A DNA stretch of 52,804 nt. Origin: Saprospiraceae bacterium (lineage in GTDB: Bacteria; Bacteroidota; Bacteroidia; Chitinophagales; Saprospiraceae). Made by a program: the position numbers and the translations under genes. Within the stretch, counting starts at the first letter, position 1. Every line of letters starts with the position of its first letter. Under the pieces are notes generated by a model, which worked only from the letters and a program-made list of their open reading frames with translations, ran no database searches and was not told where the DNA came from. The stretch covers positions 1 through 52,804 of the forward strand of contig JABDKX010000016.1 of the NCBI GenBank assembly GCA_013001975.1, written 5' to 3'. Positions 8,990 through 16,076 of the stretch are shown here, piece after piece.

Positions 8990-10019
8990 TTCCAATTAAG
9001 GTATTGAACGAATGATTCCAAGACTTTGAATATGCCCTCTTTTCTTGCGCTAAATTCTTTTTCTTTTGATAATAAAGTAATTCATTGGTGAAAGCACTTT
9101 TCAGCGTTTGATTAAGACTTTCTTTACTTGGTTTGGACCAATATGCACAATCTGGTGCAAGTTGCTCTTGTAGTCCAGGGTGTTCCGTAATTATCATATT
9201 TATTTCCTTAGACAGACCTAAGCATAGAACACCAGATTGGCTGGCTTGAGTATATGGAAGAATAAGAAATTCATGGTTTTCAATAAGTGTATTTAATTCG
9301 TCATCTGAAATTTTTCTATTTATAATATTGAGATTTGGCAAGTTGATTTTAGGCAACTCACCGTCGCCGGCAATTGTCAATTTGTTAAAAGATAATTCTT
9401 CTAAAGCTGAACTTAGCAACTCAAGTCCTTTATATGGTTTAATATAACCTACAAAAAGAAGATTTGGCAGTGGATTATATGGTTTGTTGTTTGAATTAAC
9501 CTCTGTAAATAATGGGTGGGGGAGTACCATAAAAATTGTTTTGTTGAAACCAGCCTTTGCCGCTAGATTCATCTGATGGTCCGTTAAAAAAACGCATGGA
9601 TTCGATAATGCAATAGTTTTGTTTTGCAGTAGTCTGACAAACTTCCGTTCACTTTGATGAAGCTTATAGTCATGTACTGTTATTGCAAATTTGATCTTTA
9701 AGCGTTTTGCTAACTTTCCAATCAAATAATTCCATGGATGAAAAGAAGGACAATAAATTACTAATTTTGGAAATTGGGCATTTAAATCCTTAAGGAGCCT
9801 TTTACACTTTCGATAAAATGGACCACTTTTAGTTATAAAGTCAAAAGAATTTTTAAATCCAGGTAATATATAATCAACCTTACTAAATATATTTTTTGTC
9901 TCCTCAGTAGTTATAAGGATAGGATTGAATTCTTTAAAATGCTTCAGCATTTCGATGGTATACTCAATACAGCCTGTTCGAGTAAGAGAAAAGATTATTA
10001 TTTTCCTAGCTTTATCCAA
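8976..10019 (-). CDS. GT-B glycosyltransferase (family 4)
   Basis: A 347-residue protein. The C-terminal donor domain is clear: LLFVGYIKPYKGLELLSSAL, LTIAGDGELP, ILPYTQASQSGVLCLGLS and ITEHPGLQEQL, the GT4 core. The N-terminal half has a Rossmann start (KARKIIIFSLTRTGCIEY). The start used is TTG at 10019, because a TAG lies immediately upstream in frame and the next Met (residue 24) would delete the first beta strand. It is convergent with the preceding GT and divergent from the epimerase, whose start codon is 14 nt away. Confidence 0.78.
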   Translation of the reverse strand: MDKARKIIIFSLTRTGCIEYTIEMLKHFKEFNPILITTEETKNIFSKVDYILPGFKNSFDFITKSGPFYRKCKRLLKDLNAQFPKLVIYCPSFHPWNYLIGKLAKRLKIKFAITVHDYKLHQSERKFVRLLQNKTIALSNPCVFLTDHQMNLAAKAGFNKTIFMVLPHPLFTEVNSNNKPYNPLPNLLFVGYIKPYKGLELLSSALEELSFNKLTIAGDGELPKINLPNLNIINRKISDDELNTLIENHEFLILPYTQASQSGVLCLGLSKEINMIITEHPGLQEQLAPDCAYWSKPSKESLNQTLKSAFTNELLYYQKKKNLAQEKRAYSKSWNHSFNTLIGKLLE

Positions 10020-10033
10020 CTAAAATAAATTAT

Positions 10034-11137
10034 CTGAAAGTTTTAAATATCATAGGTACGCGTCCTGAAGCCATTAAGCTGGCAATTTTGCACAAGTTAT
10101 TACTTGAGGATGACAAATTTGAATCAATTCTGTGCTTTACGGGTCAACATCCATCTTTAGCCAGTGAAGTATTGGATCAATTTGATATTAGCCCTGATTA
10201 TTGCTGTCTGGTTAAAAACCACAATGAAAATTTAGCTTTTATGATCTCTTATTTGATAAAAGCATTGCAGGAATTGGTTAACAAACTTAGACCGGATTAT
10301 ATTTTAGTTCAAGGAGATACGCTCAGTTCTTATTGTGGATCCACCATTGCATTTTTAAATCAAATAAAACTTATTCATGTAGAAGCGGGATTAAGAACCT
10401 ATAACAAATGGGCTCCTTTCCCAGAAGAAGTGTTTAGGAAAATAAATGGAATCTTAGCAGATATACATTTTGCACCAAGCATAATTGCTGAACAGAATTT
10501 ATTAAACGAAGGTGTTAAGCAAAAAGACATATTTCAGGTTGGAAATACAGGCGTTGATGCTTTATTATCTATGGTTAATAAATTAGAGACAGAAAAAATT
10601 GGTGTAGGTGATAAAATAAAAACACAATTTCAAAAAAATAATGAAGGTCAAAAGTTAATTCTTGTAACGCTACACAGAAGGGAAAGTCAAGTCAACTATT
10701 TGGAGTCAGTAATAAGAAATTTGAAAGAATTGTCAGAAAGGAAAAACGTATTAATTATTTGTCCTATTCACCCTAACCCTAAGGTGATATCTGTTTATAA
10801 TAAAATAACAAATACACCAAATTTTAAATGTATTGATCCATTGAAATATTCAGATTTTGTATGGGCGATGATTAAAACTGATCTGATCATTACAGATAGC
10901 GGAGGCATTCAAGAAGAAGCACCTTATCTTGGCAAGCCATTACTAATAGCCAGAGAGCAAACAGAAAGGCAAGAAATTTTAAATAGTAAAAATTGCAAAT
11001 TTTTGAATTTAGATACTCTAGAAGATGATATTTTTCAATTGTTAAGTTTAATGGATCTAAAACCTTTTAGACCATATGGCAATGGCAATGCTAGTGAAAA
11101 GATATTAAAAATATTAAAGGAAGAGATTGGCGATTGA
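10034..11137 (+). CDS. wecB: UDP-N-acetylglucosamine 2-epimerase, non-hydrolysing type
   Basis: A 367-residue enzyme interconverting UDP-GlcNAc and UDP-ManNAc for surface polysaccharide. Family motifs occur in order: IIGTRPEAIKLA, HVEAGLRT, PFPEEVFRKI, VTLHRRES, CPIHPNP, DSGGIQEEAPYLGKP and TERQE. The first ATG-like start gives a protein lacking the essential GTRPEA loop. The frame continues upstream to CTG at 10034 (LKVLNIIGTRPEA), aligning with the usual MKVLxxxGTRPEAIK start, and there is no in-frame ATG after the TAG at 10007. So a CTG start is proposed. The alternatives are another rare codon or a base error. Confidence 0.85.
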   Translation: MKVLNIIGTRPEAIKLAILHKLLLEDDKFESILCFTGQHPSLASEVLDQFDISPDYCCLVKNHNENLAFMISYLIKALQELVNKLRPDYILVQGDTLSSYCGSTIAFLNQIKLIHVEAGLRTYNKWAPFPEEVFRKINGILADIHFAPSIIAEQNLLNEGVKQKDIFQVGNTGVDALLSMVNKLETEKIGVGDKIKTQFQKNNEGQKLILVTLHRRESQVNYLESVIRNLKELSERKNVLIICPIHPNPKVISVYNKITNTPNFKCIDPLKYSDFVWAMIKTDLIITDSGGIQEEAPYLGKPLLIAREQTERQEILNSKNCKFLNLDTLEDDIFQLLSLMDLKPFRPYGNGNASEKILKILKEEIGD

Positions 11138-11148
11138 TCTAAAATTGC

Positions 11149-11595
11149 TTAGTCCTCCCGAACTATGGTAGCCTCTTTTATAAGATACATCAGGCGATTA
11201 ATATCAGAATCATTAAGGGTCAAGATTCCTTTTAAAGTAACTTGTTCTGCTGTGTATTCGACAGGTTCCGCAGCTTCTACTTCCATAACTGTTTCTGGAC
11301 CGGCACCACCACAAAAGAAACACATGTTATAAGGAAATGCAGAGAAGATAAATTCTTTGTGTGACTTATATCCTTCGACAGGAATAATATATCCTTTAAC
11401 TTCTATTTCTTTTCCAGCTAGCGCTTTTACTTGAGAACTGAATACGGGAATGTCAATTTTGAATCCCATAAGTTCGTCATACTGTTTTTTATATGTAATC
11501 TTAGACAGTGTTTTCCAAGTATTTTGAGAAGCTTCTTGAGCAGAAGCATTTGAATTTAATGTTAAAATAAAAGCTAAAATAAAGATGTAACGCAT
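11149..11595 (-). CDS. Periplasmic CFFCG protein, DUF3299-like (paralogue 2)
   Basis: A 148-residue exported protein with a signal peptide ending SNASAQ. The core reads IEVKGYIIPVEGYKS, EFIFSAFPYNMCFFCGGAGPE and then LKGILTLN. It is a tandem paralogue of the next upstream gene (same length, same CFFCG motif, same KGxL block). The layout resembles DUF3299 proteins of ZrgABCDE-type zinc uptake operons, where a GYVVPL...EFLLVPY segment precedes the ligand-rich loop. The Cys-x-x-Cys pair could bind a metal or form a disulfide. It is the last gene of the ABC operon, 2 nt behind its paralogue. Confidence 0.65.
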   Translation of the reverse strand: MRYIFILAFILTLNSNASAQEASQNTWKTLSKITYKKQYDELMGFKIDIPVFSSQVKALAGKEIEVKGYIIPVEGYKSHKEFIFSAFPYNMCFFCGGAGPETVMEVEAAEPVEYTAEQVTLKGILTLNDSDINRLMYLIKEATIVRED

Positions 11596-11597
11596 TG

Positions 11598-12050
11598 TTA
11601 TGATTTTACGATTTCTAGTAATTCAGCATCCGTTAGTGTATAAATAAGTCCACTTGGATCACCTTTTTGGATATTTAAAATGCCTTTCAAAATGACTTTG
11701 TCACTGGTGTAGTTTATTTTTTCTCCGTCTTTCATAAACACTTGCATGGCAGATTCCGGCCCAGCAGCACCACAGAAAAAACACATATTTTGTGGATATC
11801 TGGAAAACATAAAATGACTCAATTCAGTTTTTGCGGCTAAAGCGATAATGTGGCCTTTGATTGTCATTTCTTTTCCATTTAATGGTTCAACTACAGGTTT
11901 AGGAGTAGCTGTTTGTATTATCATACCTAACAGGTCATCAAACTTTGATTCCTTGTCAACCATGGCTAATATATTCCAAGGGTCAACATTGTCTTGTGCA
12001 GACAAATTGACGGTAAAGAAAAGCACCAAAGTGAAAAGAATATATTTCAT
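11598..12050 (-). CDS. Periplasmic CFFCG protein, DUF3299-like (paralogue 1)
   Basis: A 150-residue exported protein with a signal peptide (MKYILFTLVLFFTVNLSAQ). It contains DPWNILAMVD, then MTIKGHIIALAAK, then MFSRYPQNMCFFCGAAGPE, and ends with a KGILNIQ block, all matching the paralogue downstream. It lies 82 bp after the FtsX-like permease and is co-directional with the ATPase. It is probably a periplasmic accessory of that transporter. DUF3299 similarity was judged by eye and needs a profile search. Confidence 0.65.
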   Translation of the reverse strand: MKYILFTLVLFFTVNLSAQDNVDPWNILAMVDKESKFDDLLGMIIQTATPKPVVEPLNGKEMTIKGHIIALAAKTELSHFMFSRYPQNMCFFCGAAGPESAMQVFMKDGEKINYTSDKVILKGILNIQKGDPSGLIYTLTDAELLEIVKS

Positions 12051-12132
12051 TTAAATGTTTCTAATTTAATAACAGCAAAAATGCATAGAATTTATCCATA
12101 ATTATGGTTAAAGCAAGGTTAAATCTGTACAA

Positions 12133-13542
12133 TTATCCGTGAGATAAATTTTTATGAATATCTGTCTTATAAGCTAAGATTGCAGGAATTAATGCGGCAA
12201 TAAGCCCTAATAATATGGTTGCTGCTAAGAGCTTAATTTCTAAGCCGTGCATAATCCAGGATTCAAATTGATAGTTATATTTTTCTGATAGATTATTTGT
12301 GAGACCAGATAAAGCCAGATTGCTTAAAAACATTCCTAACAAATACCCTAAAATGGCCATAATAAAACCTTCTAATAATATTAAAGAAAACAGGCTTTTC
12401 GAATTACCTCCTAATACTCGCAGTAAAGACAATTCATATTTTCTTTGTTTCAATGAATTAAGTAAGGAAACAAAGATGCTGATAGCAGATACGATGGCAA
12501 TCAAGTATGCTATTAATTGAAGCGCTTTTGTGCCGGTTCCCATCATATCATATAATCGATTGATTTCATAGGCTGGAGCTGCTGCTTGCAGATCAGTATT
12601 TTGATTAATATTTCTAGGCATTGATAATGCTTGAAAATTTGTTTTGCTTTTATACTGAATTAAAATACTTGTGATTTCTTGATCTTCATGTTCTAGTAAA
12701 TGGCTTCTTGACATATCACTGGTATGATCATGAACAGTTGTCCCATCGTGATCATGGTCGTGTCCATCATGGTCGTGATCCCCGTGATCATGATCATGTT
12801 CAGAATGATCGTGTTCAGAATGATCGTGTCCATCATGATCATGGCCACTATGATCATCGTGACTGTGGTCATGGTCGCTATTGTCATCTGCGTCTGCAGA
12901 TATGGAAGCACCATGATCATGATTATGAACATCCCAAACAGATTCTGTATTGCAAAGTATGAGTTGGTCGATTACACTTCCGGTTTCATTTAAAATACCT
13001 ACAACGGTAAATGTGCCATGCTCGTGTTCTAAGTCTTCATCATCATTAAATCCATGTGAGCTCTTAAATGTAGAACCTAAAGTTAATCCTAAATCACTAG
13101 CAACGGATGCACCAATTGTTGCTTCATAAATATGCTGCCATTTTTTTCCATTTTTTATAGAAGCATCATATAGTTCTAAGATTGAATAGTCTGTTCCAAT
13201 AATTCTGTATCCTTTATAGCTGTCACCCATTGAAAGAGGAACTGAACGCTTTATTAGTGGGTGACCTTCTCTTAGAAATGGTTTTGCTTCTTTGATGCTC
13301 ATATTTCCAGTAGGTGCATCAATATGATACATTGAGCTTAAGATTAACTGAAGCGGGCTTCCTTTGGCACCAATAACCAAATCTATTTCGGCTAGATTTT
13401 TATCAAATTTATCTTTTAATTGATGATTAACTAAAAGGATAAAGTTTATAAGACCAATTCCAAGTGTTAATAATATGAGATTAAGTAGTAAACTTAACGG
13501 ATTATGTATAATGTTTTTCCAAGCTAATTTTAGTAAGCTCAT
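12133..13542 (-). CDS. FtsX/LolE-like ABC permease with His/Asp-rich periplasmic insert
   Basis: A 469-residue MacB/FtsX-type permease. There is an N-terminal membrane helix (about 18-38), a large periplasmic domain, and three C-terminal helices (about 340-365, 385-410, 430-455). A low-complexity stretch at residues 206-273 holds 23 His alternating with Asp, Gly and Ser; two further HEHGT/HLLEHED clusters flank it. Such runs bind Zn, Ni or Cu ions. It sits 2 nt after its ATPase. With the CFFCG proteins downstream, it resembles ZrgABCDE/PA4063-PA4066-type zinc importers, but here the His-rich part is inside the permease rather than a separate protein. Lipoprotein export (LolCDE) is the alternative; that does not explain the histidines. 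Confidence 0.78.
   Translation of the reverse strand: MSLLKLAWKNIIHNPLSLLLNLILLTLGIGLINFILLVNHQLKDKFDKNLAEIDLVIGAKGSPLQLILSSMYHIDAPTGNMSIKEAKPFLREGHPLIKRSVPLSMGDSYKGYRIIGTDYSILELYDASIKNGKKWQHIYEATIGASVASDLGLTLGSTFKSSHGFNDDEDLEHEHGTFTVVGILNETGSVIDQLILCNTESVWDVHNHDHGASISADADDNSDHDHSHDDHSGHDHDGHDHSEHDHSEHDHDHGDHDHDGHDHDHDGTTVHDHTSDMSRSHLLEHEDQEITSILIQYKSKTNFQALSMPRNINQNTDLQAAAPAYEINRLYDMMGTGTKALQLIAYLIAIVSAISIFVSLLNSLKQRKYELSLLRVLGGNSKSLFSLILLEGFIMAILGYLLGMFLSNLALSGLTNNLSEKYNYQFESWIMHGLEIKLLAATILLGLIAALIPAILAYKTDIHKNLSHG
12724..12927. repeat. Degenerate CATGATC-type tandem repeat coding for the His/Asp stretch
   Basis: About 200 bp built of gatcatgatcatg-like units with tgatcgtgttcagaa repeated in tandem. 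It encodes residues 206-273 of the permease. Repeats of this kind can change length by slippage, and units are in multiples of three here. The open frames seen on other strands in this stretch are artefacts of the repeat. Confidence 0.75.
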
Positions 13543-13544
13543 AA

Positions 13545-14174
13545 TTAATGTAGTTCTATATTATTACTAAAAAAATCCTTGAGTCTGTTGTCATGCGTAA
13601 CGACAACTAATGCAGCTTTTACATTTTCAGAATGTTGCTCAAGAAGCTTTATCACTTCTTCACAGTTTTTATCATCTAAAGCCGAAGTTGGCTCGTCAGC
13701 AAGAATAAGTCTTGGTTTATTAATCAAAGCCCTAGCAATAGATAATCGTTGTTGCTCGCCTTGACTCATCTCGTAAGTTTTCGCCGTCTTTCTATGATTT
13801 AAATTTAGAGCATCTAAAAGTTCAGCACTTAATTTTTTGTCTAAAGGTTGACCAGCCATTTTCTGAGCAAGGAACAAATTTTCTTCAGCTGTGACGGATT
13901 GTACAAAATGAGGCTTTTGAAAAACAAGTCCTATGTTTTTCCCTCTGAATTTATCAAGCTTATGACCCTTTAAACCGTAAAGTGGTGTATTGCCAATAAA
14001 AACATCTCCTGAAGTCGGTTTTAATATTCCTGCTAGAATATGAAGTAAGGTTGTTTTTCCTACTCCTGATTGTCCAAGTACAAGCAGCGTTTTTTCCTGT
14101 TCGCAAATAATATCAGGAAACTCGAATGATACCGAATCGCTAAATTTATGAATAATGTTAGAAGTCTTGATCAT
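13545..14174 (-). CDS. LolD/MacB-type ABC transporter ATP-binding protein
   Basis: A 209-residue nucleotide-binding subunit. Walker A is GQSGVGKTT (about residues 33-41), the Q-loop is VFQKPHF, the ABC signature is MSQGEQQRLSIARAL, Walker B is LILADEPTSALD, and the switch His is in VVTHDNR. It is the first gene of a four-gene minus-strand operon and partners the FtsX-like permease 2 nt downstream. Substrate is not set by the ATPase; context suggests metal. A near-consensus Bacteroidota promoter lies just upstream. Confidence 0.9.
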   Translation of the reverse strand: MIKTSNIIHKFSDSVSFEFPDIICEQEKTLLVLGQSGVGKTTLLHILAGILKPTSGDVFIGNTPLYGLKGHKLDKFRGKNIGLVFQKPHFVQSVTAEENLFLAQKMAGQPLDKKLSAELLDALNLNHRKTAKTYEMSQGEQQRLSIARALINKPRLILADEPTSALDDKNCEEVIKLLEQHSENVKAALVVVTHDNRLKDFFSNNIELH

Positions 14175-14189
14175 CTTTTAAAAGTTGCT

Positions 14190-14219
14190 GCAAGATAGTA
14201 AAGTAGACGCAGACACAAA
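14190..14219 (-). promoter_or_regulatory. Promoter of the ABC/CFFCG operon
   Basis: On the minus strand, TTTG (14219-14216) is followed after 18 nt by TATCTTGC (14197-14190), close to the Bacteroidota TTTG-N19-TAnnTTTG promoter with one T missing. The predicted start site is about 10 nt before the ATPase ATG. Confidence 0.45.
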
Positions 14220-14259
14220 GGGAATTTTTTATTCAAAACTTAAAATGTTTTATTTTCTA

Positions 14260-14282
14260 TTATGCGTTGCGACATAACGTTA
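14260..14282. promoter_or_regulatory. Operator-like dyads between ABC operon and MATE gene
   Basis: TTATG-N8-CATAA (14260-14277) overlaps the perfect palindrome TAACGTTA (14275-14282). They lie about 40 bp upstream of the ABC promoter and 37 bp before the MATE start, so could serve either gene. AT-rich dyads with TTAT/ATAA arms recall Zur boxes, but the match is loose. Confidence 0.3.
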
Positions 14283-14318
14283 ATTATAAGTTACTTTTAT
14301 CTGTGCATGTTGTAAAAT

Positions 14319-15710
14319 ATGAAGGTAAAAGAATTTATAAAGTTATTCGGTCAAGCGGTTCGTGGCGAAGAAGTTGATTATACAAAAGGAAGTATTAATC
14401 GTGCTTTGATATTGTTATCTGTTCCAATGATATTGGAAATGGTTATGGAAGCTTTATTTGCTATAGTTGATGTTTTTCTCGTAGCAAAAATCAGCAATAA
14501 TGCAGTCGCGACAGTTGGAATAACAGAAGGGATTTTGATGTTGGTTGAATCAATAGCTTTAGGGATTGCGATGGCGGCAACAGCAATGATATCTCGTCGA
14601 ATCGGTGAAAAAAATAATAATGCCGCTTCAAGAGCTGCCGGTCAAGCCATTTTATTTACAGCAGCTATTTCATTGGTTTTAGGGATTTTGGCGTTCATTT
14701 TTGCAGAGGACATCTTATTATTAATGGGCGGCGATGCAGCCCTTATTGAAGAAGGTAAGGAATACACAAGAATTATACTTTCATTCAATTTTATCCTCAT
14801 GTTTCTTTTTGTATTTAATGGCATATTTAGGGCAGCAGGGAATCCGGCTATTGCTATGAGGACTTTGATTTTTGCAAACTTGCTTAATATAATATTAGAC
14901 CCTATTCTTATTTTTGGTTTGGGACCCATATCAGGAATGGGTGTTACTGGAGCCGCTGTTGCAACTTGTATAGGACGTGGTTCTGGAGTTCTGTATCAAC
15001 TTTATATACTGTTTTCTGACAAATCAATTTTAAGAATAAAGCCAAGTTACTTTAAACCTGATTTTAAAATAATCAGCAGACTTTTTAGATTGACATTGGG
15101 CGGAGCAGGACAGTTTTTAATTTCTACAGCAAGTTGGATCTTTCTTATTAGAATATTATCAACTTTCGGAAGTGTTGTTTTAGCAGGGTACACAATTGGA
15201 CTCAGAATAATTATCTTTTCTATACTTCCTTCATGGGGGTTAGCCAATGCAACGGCGACACTCGTTGGACAAAACCTAGGGGCTAAGGAACCTGGCAGAG
15301 CAGAAAAAACAGTCTGGAAAGCGGGGATTTATAACATGCTTTTTTTACTTTTTATCTCAATTATTTTTATAGGTTTTGGCAAATCAATTTGTGGAATTTT
15401 TAGTCAAAGCTCAGAAGTTATTCAAGAAGCAAGTTTATGTTTAATCGTATTAAGTTTGGGTTATATCTTTTTTGCATATGAGATGACGATTACGCAAGCT
15501 TTTAATGGGGCAGGAGATACAACGACACCTACCATTTTGACATTTATATTTATGTGGTTGGTTCAAATTCCATTGGCATATATTCTAGCTATTGAATTCA
15601 GTTTTGGTTCTTTAGGTGTATATATGTCAATTTCTATTTCAGGATGTTTGATGTCTATCGCCGCCATTTATTTGTTTAGAAAAGGTAAGTGGAAAGAAGT
15701 GATTATCTAA
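14319..15710 (+). CDS. MATE family efflux transporter
   Basis: A 463-residue inner-membrane protein with about 12 hydrophobic helices in two halves, as in MATE antiporters that export drugs or metabolites using Na+ or H+. Characteristic segments are NRALILLSVPMILEMVMEALFAIVD near the N-terminus and NLLNIILDPILIFG at about residue 185. The second half opens with LFRLTLGGAGQFLIST. The start gives the usual soluble ~25-residue N-terminus. It is divergent from the ABC operon across 144 bp. Substrate unknown. Confidence 0.93.
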   Translation: MKVKEFIKLFGQAVRGEEVDYTKGSINRALILLSVPMILEMVMEALFAIVDVFLVAKISNNAVATVGITEGILMLVESIALGIAMAATAMISRRIGEKNNNAASRAAGQAILFTAAISLVLGILAFIFAEDILLLMGGDAALIEEGKEYTRIILSFNFILMFLFVFNGIFRAAGNPAIAMRTLIFANLLNIILDPILIFGLGPISGMGVTGAAVATCIGRGSGVLYQLYILFSDKSILRIKPSYFKPDFKIISRLFRLTLGGAGQFLISTASWIFLIRILSTFGSVVLAGYTIGLRIIIFSILPSWGLANATATLVGQNLGAKEPGRAEKTVWKAGIYNMLFLLFISIIFIGFGKSICGIFSQSSEVIQEASLCLIVLSLGYIFFAYEMTITQAFNGAGDTTTPTILTFIFMWLVQIPLAYILAIEFSFGSLGVYMSISISGCLMSIAAIYLFRKGKWKEVII

Positions 15711-16076
15711 ATCCGGCATTTCAAAAATGTAAACTATTCGTCAATTTAATTGATTAAAATTTACGGTTATAAATCTGAATATTTTGAAGATGATGTCCAT
15801 TTTAAAAGGATAAACCTAAATCATGAATCAATTTGAAATGGTAATTTAATTAAACGGTTAATGACCAAATTCTCTAAGGTTTATTGAAATCTTAGGCTCC
15901 TGAGAAATTTAACGAAAAGGCAAAAATAAATTCGTTATTAATGATTAAAAGTTGTAACTTTTACGTAGTTTTAGATTAACCCTTGCTTAGAATTATTAAA
16001 ATCTAGACAAACCAGTTGTAAAGCCCTCTCATTAGTTTTTATATATAAATACAGTTATTAATTAAGATGTAAAGGA
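15711..16076. other. 366-bp gene-free region upstream of recQ
   Basis: No convincing ORF or tRNA. It contains a small hairpin (CTAAG...CTTAG, 15874-15895) and the perfect dyad at 15946-15963. No T-run terminator is seen behind the MATE gene. The region could carry the recQ promoter and leader, or an unrecognised small RNA. Confidence 0.5.
15946..15963. promoter_or_regulatory. Perfect 8-bp inverted repeat upstream of recQ
   Basis: TAAAAGTT-GT-AACTTTTA is a perfect dyad of 18 bp, 114 bp before the recQ start. It may be an operator or hairpin; there is no following T run. Confidence 0.35.

Noticed and set aside
10088-10090. TTG start for the epimerase
   Set aside because: It would remove the essential GTRPEA nucleotide-binding loop that is present in frame upstream.
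12724-12927. Possible CRISPR array
   Set aside because: Units are short, degenerate, adjacent and without unique spacers, and they encode the His/Asp run in frame.
12693-12993. Open frames rich in Met/Ile or His/Asp on other frames and strand over the His repeat
   Set aside because: They are shadows of the repeat in the permease gene; composition is meaningless in those frames.
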